The position numbers and the translations under genes are program-made. A DNA stretch of 64,000 nt from Anaerolineaceae bacterium (GTDB taxonomy: Bacteria; Chloroflexota; Anaerolineae; Promineifilales; Promineifilaceae): the NCBI GenBank assembly GCA_002699125.1, contig PABI01000179.1, positions 1-64,000 on the forward strand, written 5' to 3'. Positions 32,408-40,566 of the stretch are shown here, piece by piece (the stretch's first letter is position 1; each line of letters begins with the position of its first letter). The notes under the pieces were generated by a model, which did not search any database, was not told where the DNA came from, and was given only the letters and a program-made list of their open reading frames with translations.

Positions 32408-32950
32408 TTAGGCAGCTTTTCGCTTGAGGCGCAGTTTATCAAAAGGAATTATCGCGCGCACAGTGCCAACCCATTGATGATTGACCGAGCGAGAAAGATA
32501 GTAGAGTGCTCCCAAAACAACGATGCCGGAAAAAATCAACGTTGTCCGGGTGCTGCTGGCGTTCATCGGTGTCACTGTGGCATCAATTCGCTGGCTCGAA
32601 TTGGAAACAAACTGCACATCAGAGCCACGCACAACTTCAACGGCCGTTTGCCCTGGCGGTAGTTCAAAAGCCACCACATGGTAGGTAGTGCCCCCAATGG
32701 TCTGGCGCTTTGATGTTTCGGCTAAATTGATTTCCCGGCTCTCGACGCGAAACGTAGCCAGGCGTCCAACGGAACGCATTTCAACCGGAATAGCTTCCTG
32801 CCCGCGATTGTTCACGACGAGCGATCCATTCCCCACATCGAAGGCTATCTTTGAACCGCTATAACTACGCTCCCGAATCTGGTTGAACGCCCAAAACGAC
32901 ACAAAAACAACCAACGCCACTGCCAAAACCATACGAATTTTCTTGCCCAT
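32408..32950 (-). CDS. Hypothetical membrane protein, 180 aa
   Basis: A transmembrane helix at about 5-24 is followed by an extracytoplasmic beta-rich domain (about 30-130, no cysteines) and a second helix at about 137-155 with a basic cytoplasmic tail. The external domain has repeated short strands with Val/Thr (FDVGNGSLVVNNRGQEAIPVEM), suggesting an Ig-like or similar sandwich. Family not recognised. ATG 32950 has AAGGAG nearby (the in-frame upstream ATG lacks one). Upstream lies the two-component operon on the same strand, which ends about 120 nt earlier. Confidence 0.65.
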   Translation of the reverse strand: MGKKIRMVLAVALVVFVSFWAFNQIRERSYSGSKIAFDVGNGSLVVNNRGQEAIPVEMRSVGRLATFRVESREINLAETSKRQTIGGTTYHVVAFELPPGQTAVEVVRGSDVQFVSNSSQRIDATVTPMNASSTRTTLIFSGIVVLGALYYLSRSVNHQWVGTVRAIIPFDKLRLKRKAA

Positions 32951-33069
32951 CTCCAACTCCTTGTAGAACATCTTTATGTTCTAAATCACTATTTTTGTAT
33001 GAAAAGAAGTATAGAAGATGGATGTTATGAGGGTATTCAGTCGATGTTCAGATTTTGAAACATGGAACG

Positions 33070-33981
33070 TTAGGATGGAGGGAGGAGGGGAATGGTGAGG
33101 GATACGGCCGTTTCACCCCCTGGTTCGCTGCTTACTGACACTTTGCCGCCGTGCCGTTCCACAATCGCCTTCACCAGCGTCAGGCCAATGCCGCTGCCAG
33201 ACACCTTTTCCTGCATCTGTTCGGCCCGGTACAGTTCTTCCCAAACGTGTGGCAGCGCCTCTGGCGGAATACCGCGGCCGTTATCTAATACCTGGATAAC
33301 CAGGTCGGTTTGAGCCTGAACGTTTAGCTGCACGGTATCACCAGGCCGCGTGTATTTGAGGGCATTGTCCAGCAGGTTGTGTACCGCCAACGTCAACAAA
33401 TCTTCATCCAGAACCCATTTACTTCTGGCCGCCACAACCTGGCTGGCTAGTTGACGCCCGGCAGCTTCAAAGCGCTCGTGTTCTATCTGCATCAGGTCGC
33501 GAATTAAGGATTCGATATTGATTGGCTGTAAATTTAGCGGTTGGGCTTCCAGGTCAGACAGTTTCCGCAAATCAGACACCAGCTTGCTCAGACGCAGGGT
33601 TTCCGTCTGCATTGTTTGAATGAGACTTTGCTGCTTTTCATCCAGGTTGGTTAAGGAAAGCGTGCTCAATCCTGCACGTAGCGTTGTCAGAGGATTTTTC
33701 AATTCATGGTCGAGGCGGCGCAGGAAACGGCCGTGTTCCGTCAAGGTTTCGCGCCGTACCCGCTGCACGCTCAATTCCCGCAAATACCCCATCGACAGGC
33801 GCACCAACGTGTGAATCGCCACCACAATCGCCACGCTTAAAAACAGCACCAAAAGTACAACGTCTATGTCTTCTGGCACCAAAACCAATGAACCGCCCAC
33901 AAACACCCGCAGCAGCAAAAGCAGACCAAAAAGACCAAGAGTTACGGGGAGCAAAAAATAGCGATTCTTAAGCAGCCTCAT
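33070..33981 (-). CDS. Sensor histidine kinase
   Basis: The 303-residue membrane kinase has two N-terminal helices (about 10-30 and 40-62) with almost no external loop, so it probably senses within the membrane or the cytoplasm. HisKA has the phospho-acceptor His92 in RRLDHELKNPLTTL, and HATPase_c follows with the N box NLLDNALKY, G1 DNGRGIP and G2 GSGIGLTLVKAIVE. It overlaps the stop of its response regulator by 4 nt (ATGA), confirming that they form a pair. The regulated genes are not evident. Confidence 0.93.
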   Translation of the reverse strand: MRLLKNRYFLLPVTLGLFGLLLLLRVFVGGSLVLVPEDIDVVLLVLFLSVAIVVAIHTLVRLSMGYLRELSVQRVRRETLTEHGRFLRRLDHELKNPLTTLRAGLSTLSLTNLDEKQQSLIQTMQTETLRLSKLVSDLRKLSDLEAQPLNLQPINIESLIRDLMQIEHERFEAAGRQLASQVVAARSKWVLDEDLLTLAVHNLLDNALKYTRPGDTVQLNVQAQTDLVIQVLDNGRGIPPEALPHVWEELYRAEQMQEKVSGSGIGLTLVKAIVERHGGKVSVSSEPGGETAVSLTIPLLPPS

Positions 33982-34700
33982 AACACCACTTCCACTGGGG
34001 CGATCCAGCGATAGCCCGAATTGGGGACCGTCTCAACAAACTTCGGCGCAGATGAATCATCCTGCAGGGCGCGGCGCAGTTCCACCATGCGCGTATCCAC
34101 CACGCGGTCCCCAACGCCGCTCTCCCAGCCCCAAACCACATCCAGCAGTCGTTCCCGCGAAATGAGTTCGTCCGGGTGCGTCATAAAATGTTCTAGAATT
34201 GAGACAGATTTGGGGGTCAAGGGCACTTCCTGACCGCGAACAAAAACGCGGCGGGCGCTGCGATCCAACTCAACATAGCCACTCTTCAGGCGGCGGGTCG
34301 ATTGCAAAGGTTGTTTGCCGGACTGGGTACGACGCAAAACGGCCCGGATGCGGGCCACCAACTCCTGGGGATCAAAAGGCTTGTTTAGGTAATCATCCGC
34401 GCCTTCTTCGATAGCCATGACACGCTGTGCTGTTCCCGCGACCTGCGTCAGCAAAATAACGGGCGTCCAGTCGTTGCGCTGGCGAAGCCGGCGCAAAGCG
34501 CCGCGCCCGTCCAGTTGGGGCATCAACACGTCAAGCACCACCAGATCAGGCCGATGTGTGTGAATTTTGTCTAGCGCCTCCAAGCCTGTACTGGCGGTAA
34601 TTATCTGGAAACCGGACAATTCGAGGAACATTGTTAATGTAGCTAAAATGGATTCCTCATCGTCCACCAGCAAAATAAGGGGAGACTTTTCTTGTTTCAC
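33978..34700 (-). CDS. OmpR/PhoB-type response regulator
   Basis: The receiver domain has the acidic pair and phosphoacceptor Asp in VVLDVLMPQLDG and the conserved Lys in YLNKPFDP. The C-terminal winged HTH (about the last 100 residues) has the RVFVRGQEVPLTPKSVSILEHF and RVVDTRMVELRRAL elements of the OmpR family. GTG 34700 is preferred since GAGG lies 6 nt upstream; GTG 34715 would add five residues. It forms an operon with the kinase at 33070-33981. DNA targets unknown. Confidence 0.92.
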   Translation of the reverse strand: MKQEKSPLILLVDDEESILATLTMFLELSGFQIITASTGLEALDKIHTHRPDLVVLDVLMPQLDGRGALRRLRQRNDWTPVILLTQVAGTAQRVMAIEEGADDYLNKPFDPQELVARIRAVLRRTQSGKQPLQSTRRLKSGYVELDRSARRVFVRGQEVPLTPKSVSILEHFMTHPDELISRERLLDVVWGWESGVGDRVVDTRMVELRRALQDDSSAPKFVETVPNSGYRWIAPVEVVL

Positions 34701-34795
34701 CGAATGCCTCAACACAATGGATTTGGCAGCAGCTTAACAGTTACCAAATCGAGCAGGTCTTTGAGGCTCGATCTTTACCCGTTTTGTTCAGCCTG

Positions 34796-35224
34796 TCAAA
34801 CGACTTCCTCAATGCGGTAATGGGTATTAATCTTGGTACCGGAGCGATGGAACATCTGGCTGGCAGAGCAGTAGATATTTTCTGAAAGCTCGATGGCCCG
34901 CGCCACATTGTCTTCGTTAATAGATTCGCCCCGCACGACGTAGGTGATGTCCACCTCGGTGTACACTTTGGGATGCTCTTCAGCACGGACGCCGGAAATT
35001 TCTACAAAAAATTCTTGCACATTTTGCCGCATCTTCTGCAAAATGCTGATCACGTCCATCGCCGTACAGCCGGCCACACCGGCCAGCAAAAACTCCATCG
35101 GGCTGCCGCCCCCAGCTTCGCTGGCACTGCTGCTTAAATCAAACTGATAACCTGACCCCAGCATACCGCGAAATTGCAAATCCTCGCCGGCCCAGGCAAC
35201 TTTGGCTGTTTTTTCATTCTTCAT
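34796..35224 (-). CDS. OsmC/Ohr family protein
   Basis: The 142-residue protein has the OsmC fold with two redox cysteines: Cys53 in GVAGCTAMDV and Cys119 in ENIYCSASQM. Ohr and OsmC enzymes reduce organic hydroperoxides; the YhfA-like subgroup to which this sequence is closest has less certain activity and some members are linked to sulfur-compound stress. It is 2 nt downstream of the CsoR/CstR-like repressor, so it is probably the stress-response effector of that operon. Confidence 0.9.
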   Translation of the reverse strand: MKNEKTAKVAWAGEDLQFRGMLGSGYQFDLSSSASEAGGGSPMEFLLAGVAGCTAMDVISILQKMRQNVQEFFVEISGVRAEEHPKVYTEVDITYVVRGESINEDNVARAIELSENIYCSASQMFHRSGTKINTHYRIEEVV

Positions 35225-35226
35225 TT

Positions 35227-35505
35227 TTATTCCACCTTGGCAATTAAGTTCATCAAATCATCAACCAGCGCTGTGCGCTCCGTTTCGCTCAATTCTGGCC
35301 CTTGCAGCAGGCAGTCGCGGGCATAGGTGCGCATGAATTGGAGCCGGGCATTGTGTACGGCCGCACGCACGGCCGTTAACTGCTGCACAATCTCCTGACA
35401 CTCCCGATCATCATCGAGCATCTTCTGCACACCCCGAATCTGCCCTTCAATACGATTTAGACGCGTTTGCAGCTCTTTTTTTACGGCCGTATTTGGTATC
35501 TTCAT
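35227..35505 (-). CDS. CsoR/FrmR/RcnR family repressor, CstR-like
   Basis: The 92-residue all-helical repressor matches DUF156: RLNRIEGQIRGVQKML (15-30), Cys36 in RECQEIVQQL and Cys65 in ARDCLL. In copper-sensing CsoR the residue four before the second Cys is His; here it is Tyr61. That leaves a two-cysteine site as in CstR, which senses persulfides and reactive sulfur, so a sulfur or electrophile signal is more likely than copper. ATG 35505 has GAGGG upstream. It lies between the zinc-ribbon and OsmC genes, all on the minus strand. An RcnR/CsoR-like operator lies at 35847-35865. Confidence 0.88.
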   Translation of the reverse strand: MKIPNTAVKKELQTRLNRIEGQIRGVQKMLDDDRECQEIVQQLTAVRAAVHNARLQFMRTYARDCLLQGPELSETERTALVDDLMNLIAKVE

Positions 35506-35518
35506 TTTTCCCTCACAA

Positions 35519-35575
35519 AAACCTCCCGCAGGTTTCATTCCAGAACTATTTTTTGGAACAAACCTGCGGGAGGTT
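35519..35575. repeat. Inverted repeat CCTCCCGCAGG family
   Basis: AACCTCCCGCAGGTTT (from 35520) mirrors AAACCTGCGGGAGGTT (35560-35575), with TTCCAGAAC/GTTCCAAAA-like inner pairing. It sits inside the zinc-ribbon/CsoR operon. The same word occurs at 17093-17144. Confidence 0.85.
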
Positions 35576-35619
35576 GGATAAACTTCAGCAAGCAGCCTGC
35601 TTGCCTAGCAGCCGCTAGC

Positions 35620-35826
35620 TCAGGTGAACGGACTGCTGGGCGGCGGGGCTGAAATGGTGCGGGTGGGACCGCTGCCCCCACCTACTGCAAACGCGGAGGA
35701 CATATGACGACGCGTGTCGCCGCTGCCGCAGCCCGGGCATGTTTGTGGATCACTTGATTGGGACATCCTTAACTTTTTCTCGAACACCTGCCCACATTCA
35801 CGGCAGGCAAAATCATACATTGGCAT
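35620..35826 (-). CDS. FmdB family zinc-ribbon protein
   Basis: The 68-residue protein has the FmdB start MPMYDFACRECGQVFEK, with Cys8/Cys11 and Cys30/Cys33 binding one zinc, followed by a Gly/Ser/Pro-rich disordered tail. Function of the family is unsettled; it is often listed as a putative regulatory protein. It is the first gene of the operon with the CsoR/CstR-like repressor and OsmC. The promoter and operator upstream are very clear (35847-35888). Confidence 0.88.
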   Translation of the reverse strand: MPMYDFACRECGQVFEKKLRMSQSSDPQTCPGCGSGDTRRHMSSAFAVGGGSGPTRTISAPPPSSPFT

Positions 35827-35846
35827 AGAATCTCAACTCCCTTAAA

Positions 35847-35888
35847 TATACTGTGGGGGAGTATAGTATCTGCCAAAAATTTTGTCAA
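35847..35888 (-). promoter_or_regulatory. Sigma70 promoter overlapped by a CsoR/RcnR-type operator
   Basis: On the minus strand TTGACA (35888-35883), a 17-bp spacer and TATACT (35865-35860) form a near-consensus promoter. On the plus strand the -10 is part of TATACTGTGGGGGAGTATA (35847-35865). This is the TACT-G-tract-AGTA pattern known for RcnR and related CsoR-family operators. Binding there would block the polymerase. Confidence 0.85.
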
Positions 35889-35898
35889 CAATTTTTTA

Positions 35899-35955
35899 CC
35901 ACAGAGGGCACAGAGAAAATTGAGAAAATCTCTCAATTCTCTTTGTTCTCTGTGG
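35899..35955. repeat. Inverted repeat, CACAGAG/CTCTGTG family
   Basis: CCACAGAG (35899-35906) and CTCTGTGG (35948-35955), with inner GAGAAAATTGAGA/TCTCAATTCTC pairing, form a long hairpin at the 3' end of the glycosyltransferase gene. Confidence 0.8.
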
Positions 35956-35959
35956 CCAA

Positions 35960-36913
35960 TCAGGTTAGTTGGTGTTTGAGGATACGGAACCAGCCGCGAA
36001 TTTGGATACCTGTTAGGACAACGGCCGTCACAATCCACGGATATTGCTGCCGGTAAAACTTGCGGTAGAAAATCTTCATCGCCCGCACCGATTCTTTAGC
36101 CACCTTCACCCGCGTCTCTTTGGGTGGTCTGGCAATCTCCGCCGACTCCTTGCGCAGGCCAGAACTGGCCCCCTTGTAATGCAGCACCTGCACATGGGGA
36201 AAGTAAATAATCTGGTAACCTGCCTGCCGGATTCGATAACAAAAATCAATATCTTCGCCGTAGAAAAAATAGGTTTCATCCCAGCCGTCCAGCTCACGGC
36301 AAAGGGCCATTGGCATCAGCATGTACGATCCAGCAATCACGTCCACCGGATGTGTTTCAACCATGTTTTTGTAGCTTTGAAAATAACCGTTGAAGCGAGG
36401 ATTATCGGGCAACAGCTTGCTGAGGCCAGAAAAGTGGCAAATAGCGTTCCACGGCGTGGGAAAACCGCGATGGTTGTCCGGGTCGCGCTCGCCGTTAGGG
36501 TAGATGAGGCGCACCGTCAGCGCTCCCACCTCGGGATGCTGCTCCAGGTAAGCCAGCGGCTCCACCAGGGCATCCGGCTCAACACGCGTGTCGGAGTTGA
36601 GGAAGAGGATGTTACGGCCGTTCGCCACCGCAACCCCCAAATTATTCGCCGCTGAAAAGCCTCGATTCACCTCACTGGCCACCAGCTGCACCGATGGATA
36701 CTTGTCCCCCACCAGCGCCTGGCTGCCATCGCTGGAAGCATTGTCCACCACAATAATTTCCACGCCGCCCGAGGGCTGTTCCGCCGCCAGCAGCGAGGCC
36801 AGACAATCATCCAGCAGCTGGCGCGTGTTGTAGTTCACAATGACAATGGACAGGTCGAGAGCGGCGTTGGGAGAGTTATCCTGAGCGGAATCGAAGGGTT
36901 GGAGATTAGGCAT
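35960..36913 (-). CDS. Family 2 glycosyltransferase
   Basis: The 317-residue enzyme transfers sugar from a nucleotide donor, likely for a cell-surface glycan. GT2 features: DLSIVIVNYNTRQLL strand, IIVVDNASSDGS, the donor-binding NSDTRVEP (a DxD-like site) and the acceptor-side GEDIDFCYRIRQAGY (ED catalytic base region). It resembles rhamnosyl/galactofuranosyl transferases of the WcaA/RfbN kind. A basic C-terminal helix may bind the membrane. The first 18 residues (with PFDSAQDN) come from a repeat-like DNA word rather than the conserved fold. The gene lies 10 nt after the ATPase gene and is probably co-transcribed. Confidence 0.9.
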   Translation of the reverse strand: MPNLQPFDSAQDNSPNAALDLSIVIVNYNTRQLLDDCLASLLAAEQPSGGVEIIVVDNASSDGSQALVGDKYPSVQLVASEVNRGFSAANNLGVAVANGRNILFLNSDTRVEPDALVEPLAYLEQHPEVGALTVRLIYPNGERDPDNHRGFPTPWNAICHFSGLSKLLPDNPRFNGYFQSYKNMVETHPVDVIAGSYMLMPMALCRELDGWDETYFFYGEDIDFCYRIRQAGYQIIYFPHVQVLHYKGASSGLRKESAEIARPPKETRVKVAKESVRAMKIFYRKFYRQQYPWIVTAVVLTGIQIRGWFRILKHQLT

Positions 36914-36923
36914 AGTTGGCGAA

Positions 36924-37736
36924 TTATAGATGTCGTAAATATTGCTCGGGATTATTCAAGAAGGAACGCGTGATAGTCACGTGCTCCAGCGTGTCGTAAG
37001 CTACCGATTGGGCCGGACTATAATCGAAGCTGAGTAAAGTGGCTTCGGGAAACGCCATCAAAATAGGCGAATGGGTGGCGACGATGAACTGGCAGTTCTG
37101 AGCCACCATCTCCTTCATCAAGGAGAGCAAGGTGAGTTGGCGCATGGGTGAGAGTGGGGTTTCCGGTTCGTCGAGCAGGTAGAGGCTGTTGGGCTGGAAG
37201 CGGGATTGGAACAGTTCTAAAAAGCTCTCGCCGTGGGAGTAGGTGTTGAGGTGACGGCCGTACTGCGAGCGCAGCGCATTCAATTCCGTCACGTACGGCA
37301 TTTTGGCCAATCCCTTCGCCTTCTCCGAGCGGCCCACGTACGTTTTCTCTACTTGCTGAATTTCGGCCAGCAGCTCCGCTTCCATCTGGCTGAGCCGCTT
37401 GATGTAGCCGAAAAAATCTTCAGCGCGTAAGAAGAAGCCGCTGCGCGTTTTAATCGACCAGACCAGCCGCAGTTTATCGGCCAGCCGGCGCACGGGGGCC
37501 AGCGTTTTGTCCCGCGAAATATCTTCACTACCGACGGTGTAGGCAGAAACGGCCGTTGCCAACGCCTCAATCAACGTCGATTTGCCAGAGCCATTTTCGC
37601 CTACCAAAAACGTAACCGGTGTCGTCAATTCAATGCCATCTTCTTGCTGTAGGGCGGGGATGTTAAATGGATATTGCTGCCGCTCAGCATCATCGAGCGA
37701 GTCCAAATTAAGGCGAATGGTGCGCAAATGAAGCAT
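36924..37736 (-). CDS. AAA family ATPase (ABC/SMC-like, AAA_23 type)
   Basis: The 270-residue protein has Walker A GENGSGKST (46-54), a helical insert at about 105-150 in place of a transmembrane partner, an ABC-like signature YSHGES (166-171), Walker B LYLLDEPE (185-192) and a switch ATHSPIL. It is an SMC/RecF-type ATPase of the group used as stand-alone or with nucleases; no partner nuclease is adjacent. ATG 37736 begins the conserved LHLRTIRL strand and is preferred over an in-frame start 36 nt upstream. The glycosyltransferase follows at 10 nt. Confidence 0.88.
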   Translation of the reverse strand: MLHLRTIRLNLDSLDDAERQQYPFNIPALQQEDGIELTTPVTFLVGENGSGKSTLIEALATAVSAYTVGSEDISRDKTLAPVRRLADKLRLVWSIKTRSGFFLRAEDFFGYIKRLSQMEAELLAEIQQVEKTYVGRSEKAKGLAKMPYVTELNALRSQYGRHLNTYSHGESFLELFQSRFQPNSLYLLDEPETPLSPMRQLTLLSLMKEMVAQNCQFIVATHSPILMAFPEATLLSFDYSPAQSVAYDTLEHVTITRSFLNNPEQYLRHL

Positions 37737-37797
37737 GGCCGTATTGTCCCACAAATCCATGCCGCTATCCAATTTGCATCGTTTTACAGGGGAAAAT

Positions 37798-37898
37798 CAA
37801 AAAGCAAAACACAAATGAGACGAATACACGAATGGAACGAATCGTTTATAAAAAATTCGTCTTATTCGTCCATTCGTGCTATTCGTGATTCGCTTTTT
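37798..37898. repeat. Long AT-rich inverted repeat of ACGAAT/ATTCGT words
   Basis: Left half has repeated ACGAAT words (GAATACACGAATGGAACGAAT from 37821), and right half the complementary ATTCGT words (37855-37890). It ends at the glpC stop, so it probably also works as a terminator for that gene. Confidence 0.75.
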
Positions 37899-39204
37899 AG
37901 CTCAAAGGGAGCAGCACTTTGGCCAATTCGCCTTCGGGCGGGTAGCCGTAGGCGGCTGAGAGCAGCTCAATGGGATGCACCGAGGCCTGCCCGGTGGCAG
38001 CGGTAATTTGCCAGCGGCACGTTTCGCTGTCGCAGACGTTAACCGGGCCGTTGACTTCATGGATGAACTCAAATAACGGCCGTCCCACATCCATCGCCAC
38101 CTGATACTTTTCCGACTTGTAACCATACGTTCCGGCTACGCCGCAGCAGGTCGCCTCGCTTTCCACAATCTCCAGCTCCGGAATCAAATCCATGATCTCC
38201 ACGCTGGGGCGACCAATGCGGTGCGCCTTAAACTGGCAGGGCTGATGGTACGCCAGCCGCAGCGGGATGGGGCGCAATCCATCCGTTTTTAGCTCGCCGG
38301 CGTCGAGCAGCATCGTCAAAAACTCATTGAGATCGAAAGTGTTGGCCGCCAGCAGCCGGGCATCTTCTGTAAAATAATCCAGCAGCTCCGGCGCTTCTTC
38401 TTTCAGCGTCAGCGTGCAGCTGGTGGAAGTGCCCACAATCACATACCCTTGCTTCACGTAATCGATCAGCTTTTTGATATTGCTTTCATGATAACCACGG
38501 GCCGCGTCAAATTCGCCGTTGGAGAGCAGCGGCAGGCCGCAGCAGTTTTGCTCCGGTACCAACACTTCAAACCCGTTGGCTTCTAAAACCTGAACGGCCG
38601 CTTTGCCCACCCTTGGCTCAAAATATTCCGTCGAACAACCGCGAAAATACACAATTTTGCGTGTCGCATTAGCCGGGGCCGATCGTTTCTTCAGCCAACC
38701 GCTAAACTTCTCGCGCGAAAAGACCGGCAGCGGCGCTTTGGGGGCAATCCCCAGCAGCTTGTCGGCAAAAAAACGGCCGATGCCGCCATGCAGCAAAAAG
38801 TTCGCCAGTGGCGCTACCGGCTGGCCAAACTTGCCCAGCAATTCCGGCCGGGCCACCAGATTATTACGCAGCTTGTTTCGCCCCGACTGCTTGTCTTCCT
38901 CCACAATGTCATTGCGAGCACGGGCATTAATCTCGGCAATCTTCACGCCGGTTGGGCAAGCCAGATTACACGCCCGGCAGCCGCTGCAATAATCCACGGA
39001 GTAATCCGGCGTGGGCTGCTTGTTCTGCCGGAAACGGCCTGCCTGGGGTGCCTCGTACTTGGGGCCAGGGAATAGATCCGTTACGGCCGAAACCGGGCAA
39101 ACGGTCACGCAAATATTGCACTTAATACAATGATCCAGCGTCAGTTCAACCGGCTTTGCCGCTTCCAATTCGAGTGTTGTGTCTGCTTCCCAAACGTTCC
39201 GCAT
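37897..39204 (-). CDS. glpC: Anaerobic glycerol-3-phosphate dehydrogenase subunit C
   Basis: GlpC is the iron-sulfur membrane-anchoring subunit that passes electrons from GlpAB to the quinone pool. The 435-residue protein has two 4Fe-4S ferredoxin motifs (Cys26/29/32/36 and Cys73/76/79/83) and two CCG domains (EQNCCGLPLLSNG and EATCCGVAGTYG), which is the HdrD/GlpC layout. It is the last gene of glpABC, 96 nt after glpB, with an inverted repeat in the gap. TGGGGAAAG precedes the start. There are no obvious transmembrane helices, as is usual for this peripheral subunit. Confidence 0.94.
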   Translation of the reverse strand: MRNVWEADTTLELEAAKPVELTLDHCIKCNICVTVCPVSAVTDLFPGPKYEAPQAGRFRQNKQPTPDYSVDYCSGCRACNLACPTGVKIAEINARARNDIVEEDKQSGRNKLRNNLVARPELLGKFGQPVAPLANFLLHGGIGRFFADKLLGIAPKAPLPVFSREKFSGWLKKRSAPANATRKIVYFRGCSTEYFEPRVGKAAVQVLEANGFEVLVPEQNCCGLPLLSNGEFDAARGYHESNIKKLIDYVKQGYVIVGTSTSCTLTLKEEAPELLDYFTEDARLLAANTFDLNEFLTMLLDAGELKTDGLRPIPLRLAYHQPCQFKAHRIGRPSVEIMDLIPELEIVESEATCCGVAGTYGYKSEKYQVAMDVGRPLFEFIHEVNGPVNVCDSETCRWQITAATGQASVHPIELLSAAYGYPPEGELAKVLLPLS

Positions 39205-39233
39205 CTTCTTTCCCCATTTTTAATCATGTTGAT

Positions 39234-39291
39234 GTAGGGGCAGACCCCCGTGTCTGCCCTGCTTTGGGCGACCACGGAGGGTCGCCCCTAC
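39234..39291. repeat. Double hairpin repeat with GTAGGGGC ends
   Basis: The outer arms GTAGGGGC (39234-39241) and GCCCCTAC (39284-39291) enclose two smaller hairpins (GGGCAGAC/GTCTGCCC and GGGCGACC/GGTCGCCC). The nested form resembles a REP/BIME-like element. It lies between glpB and glpC. Confidence 0.85.
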
Positions 39292-39300
39292 CTTAGATTT

Positions 39301-40566
39301 TCATTGAGCCAACAAATTCCCCACGGCAAAGCCAGTGGACAACGCCACCCCTTCAAACGAGCGTTCGCGAATGACTTCGCTGTGGCTGAGGGTAATGCCT
39401 GCGGCGTATACGTTTTCATACACCGGCTGGCTGCCGCCGTTCACCGGCTGGAATTGGGCATTAACCGTCAATCCGGCCCGGTACACGGGATGCCCTTTCG
39501 GGTCCATAAAATCCTGCTCAAACCAGTCCAGCCGACTCTCTGGCAGGGTCACCGGCAGGTCAAACACCAGCTCGCGTGCCTCGCCGTGATGGTTGGTCAC
39601 AATGCCGCCGCCCAAAATGCCGCCAGTGGCCACCACGTACCGCTCAAAGCGGTGTGCTTTGGGGCGAGAGGCAGCTTCGGTGAGAACGGCCGTAACCCTT
39701 CCCCCCTCATTTTCAATCCCCACACCCTCCAGACCATGATAAACTCGGCCACCGGCCCGCTCAATCGCCTGCAGTAAAATGGCATGCAGCCGCATCCCCG
39801 GCAGCGATGGCGGCAAGCCGGGAATCTCAAATACCGGCACGCCCAACTGCTTTTCCAAATCCTCTTTGATGGCCAGCGAGGGCTGACGACCTAAAATTGC
39901 CGGCAGCCCCACCCGCTTTGCCTTGCCTAGCTTGGGCTTGATCTGCTGCACCAAATCTTTGCGGAAATCAGCCTGGGCCATAATGCTGCCAATGCTGATC
40001 GGTGTGTTGAAGTTGCGCTGCGCCAGCTTGGGCAGGTCCAGCATCAGGTGAGCAGCCTCCACACCCTGCTTCACTAAATTTTCGGCCACGATGTTGGGGT
40101 AAAAATCCACCAGCTGCTTGATGCCTACGATCAGCATTGGGTCGTCGCGGCGCAAATCGCCGGCAATCATCGTTTCCGGGGCCAAGCAGGTAGGCCGAAA
40201 CGTGCCCACAGCCGACGGCAGCAGCCAGTTTTTGTCCAGCGAGCCATGCAGCGGATACCCTGCCTCAGCGCACAAAGTTTGGAACGCCGTCAGCGCGGTC
40301 TCCACTCCGGCCACGCCCACCAAAGCGTAGGGATGCTCCGGCTGATCGGCAATGAGCTTGGCCAGCGTTACGCCGGGTGATTCCACCGGCTGGCCTTCAT
40401 CAATGGGGTAGTAACCCAGCACATCAATGCAGCCGCTGTGCCAATGGGTAGCTCCCCAGCCTTTGCTGACCAATCGAACCTTTTTCTGCTGGGCGGCAAG
40501 CTGCCAAACGGCCGTTAACCCCGCCAACCCCGCACCAACCACTAAAACATCATTATTATTACTCAT
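39301..40566 (-). CDS. glpB: Anaerobic glycerol-3-phosphate dehydrogenase subunit B
   Basis: The 421-residue flavoprotein pairs with GlpA. It has an N-terminal FAD-binding motif VLVVGAGLAGLTA (7-19), a WGATHWHSGCIDVLGYY segment typical of GlpB and a C-terminal NVYAAGITLSH flavin-contact region. In E. coli GlpB carries FMN. Its ATG overlaps the glpA stop by 4 nt, so the two are translationally coupled. The tail NLLAQ is family-typical; the gene looks complete. Confidence 0.93.
   Translation of the reverse strand: MSNNNDVLVVGAGLAGLTAVWQLAAQQKKVRLVSKGWGATHWHSGCIDVLGYYPIDEGQPVESPGVTLAKLIADQPEHPYALVGVAGVETALTAFQTLCAEAGYPLHGSLDKNWLLPSAVGTFRPTCLAPETMIAGDLRRDDPMLIVGIKQLVDFYPNIVAENLVKQGVEAAHLMLDLPKLAQRNFNTPISIGSIMAQADFRKDLVQQIKPKLGKAKRVGLPAILGRQPSLAIKEDLEKQLGVPVFEIPGLPPSLPGMRLHAILLQAIERAGGRVYHGLEGVGIENEGGRVTAVLTEAASRPKAHRFERYVVATGGILGGGIVTNHHGEARELVFDLPVTLPESRLDWFEQDFMDPKGHPVYRAGLTVNAQFQPVNGGSQPVYENVYAAGITLSHSEVIRERSFEGVALSTGFAVGNLLAQ

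Noticed and set aside
32408-32440. C-terminal PFDKLRLKRKAA as a repeat-derived tail
   Set aside because: It recalls PFDKLR words from common repeats, but the DNA does not match a palindromic repeat, so no claim is made.
35519-35575. Terminator between the zinc ribbon and CsoR/CstR-like genes
   Set aside because: The hairpin lacks a T-run, and the three genes share one clear promoter, so it is treated as a repeat rather than an operon boundary.
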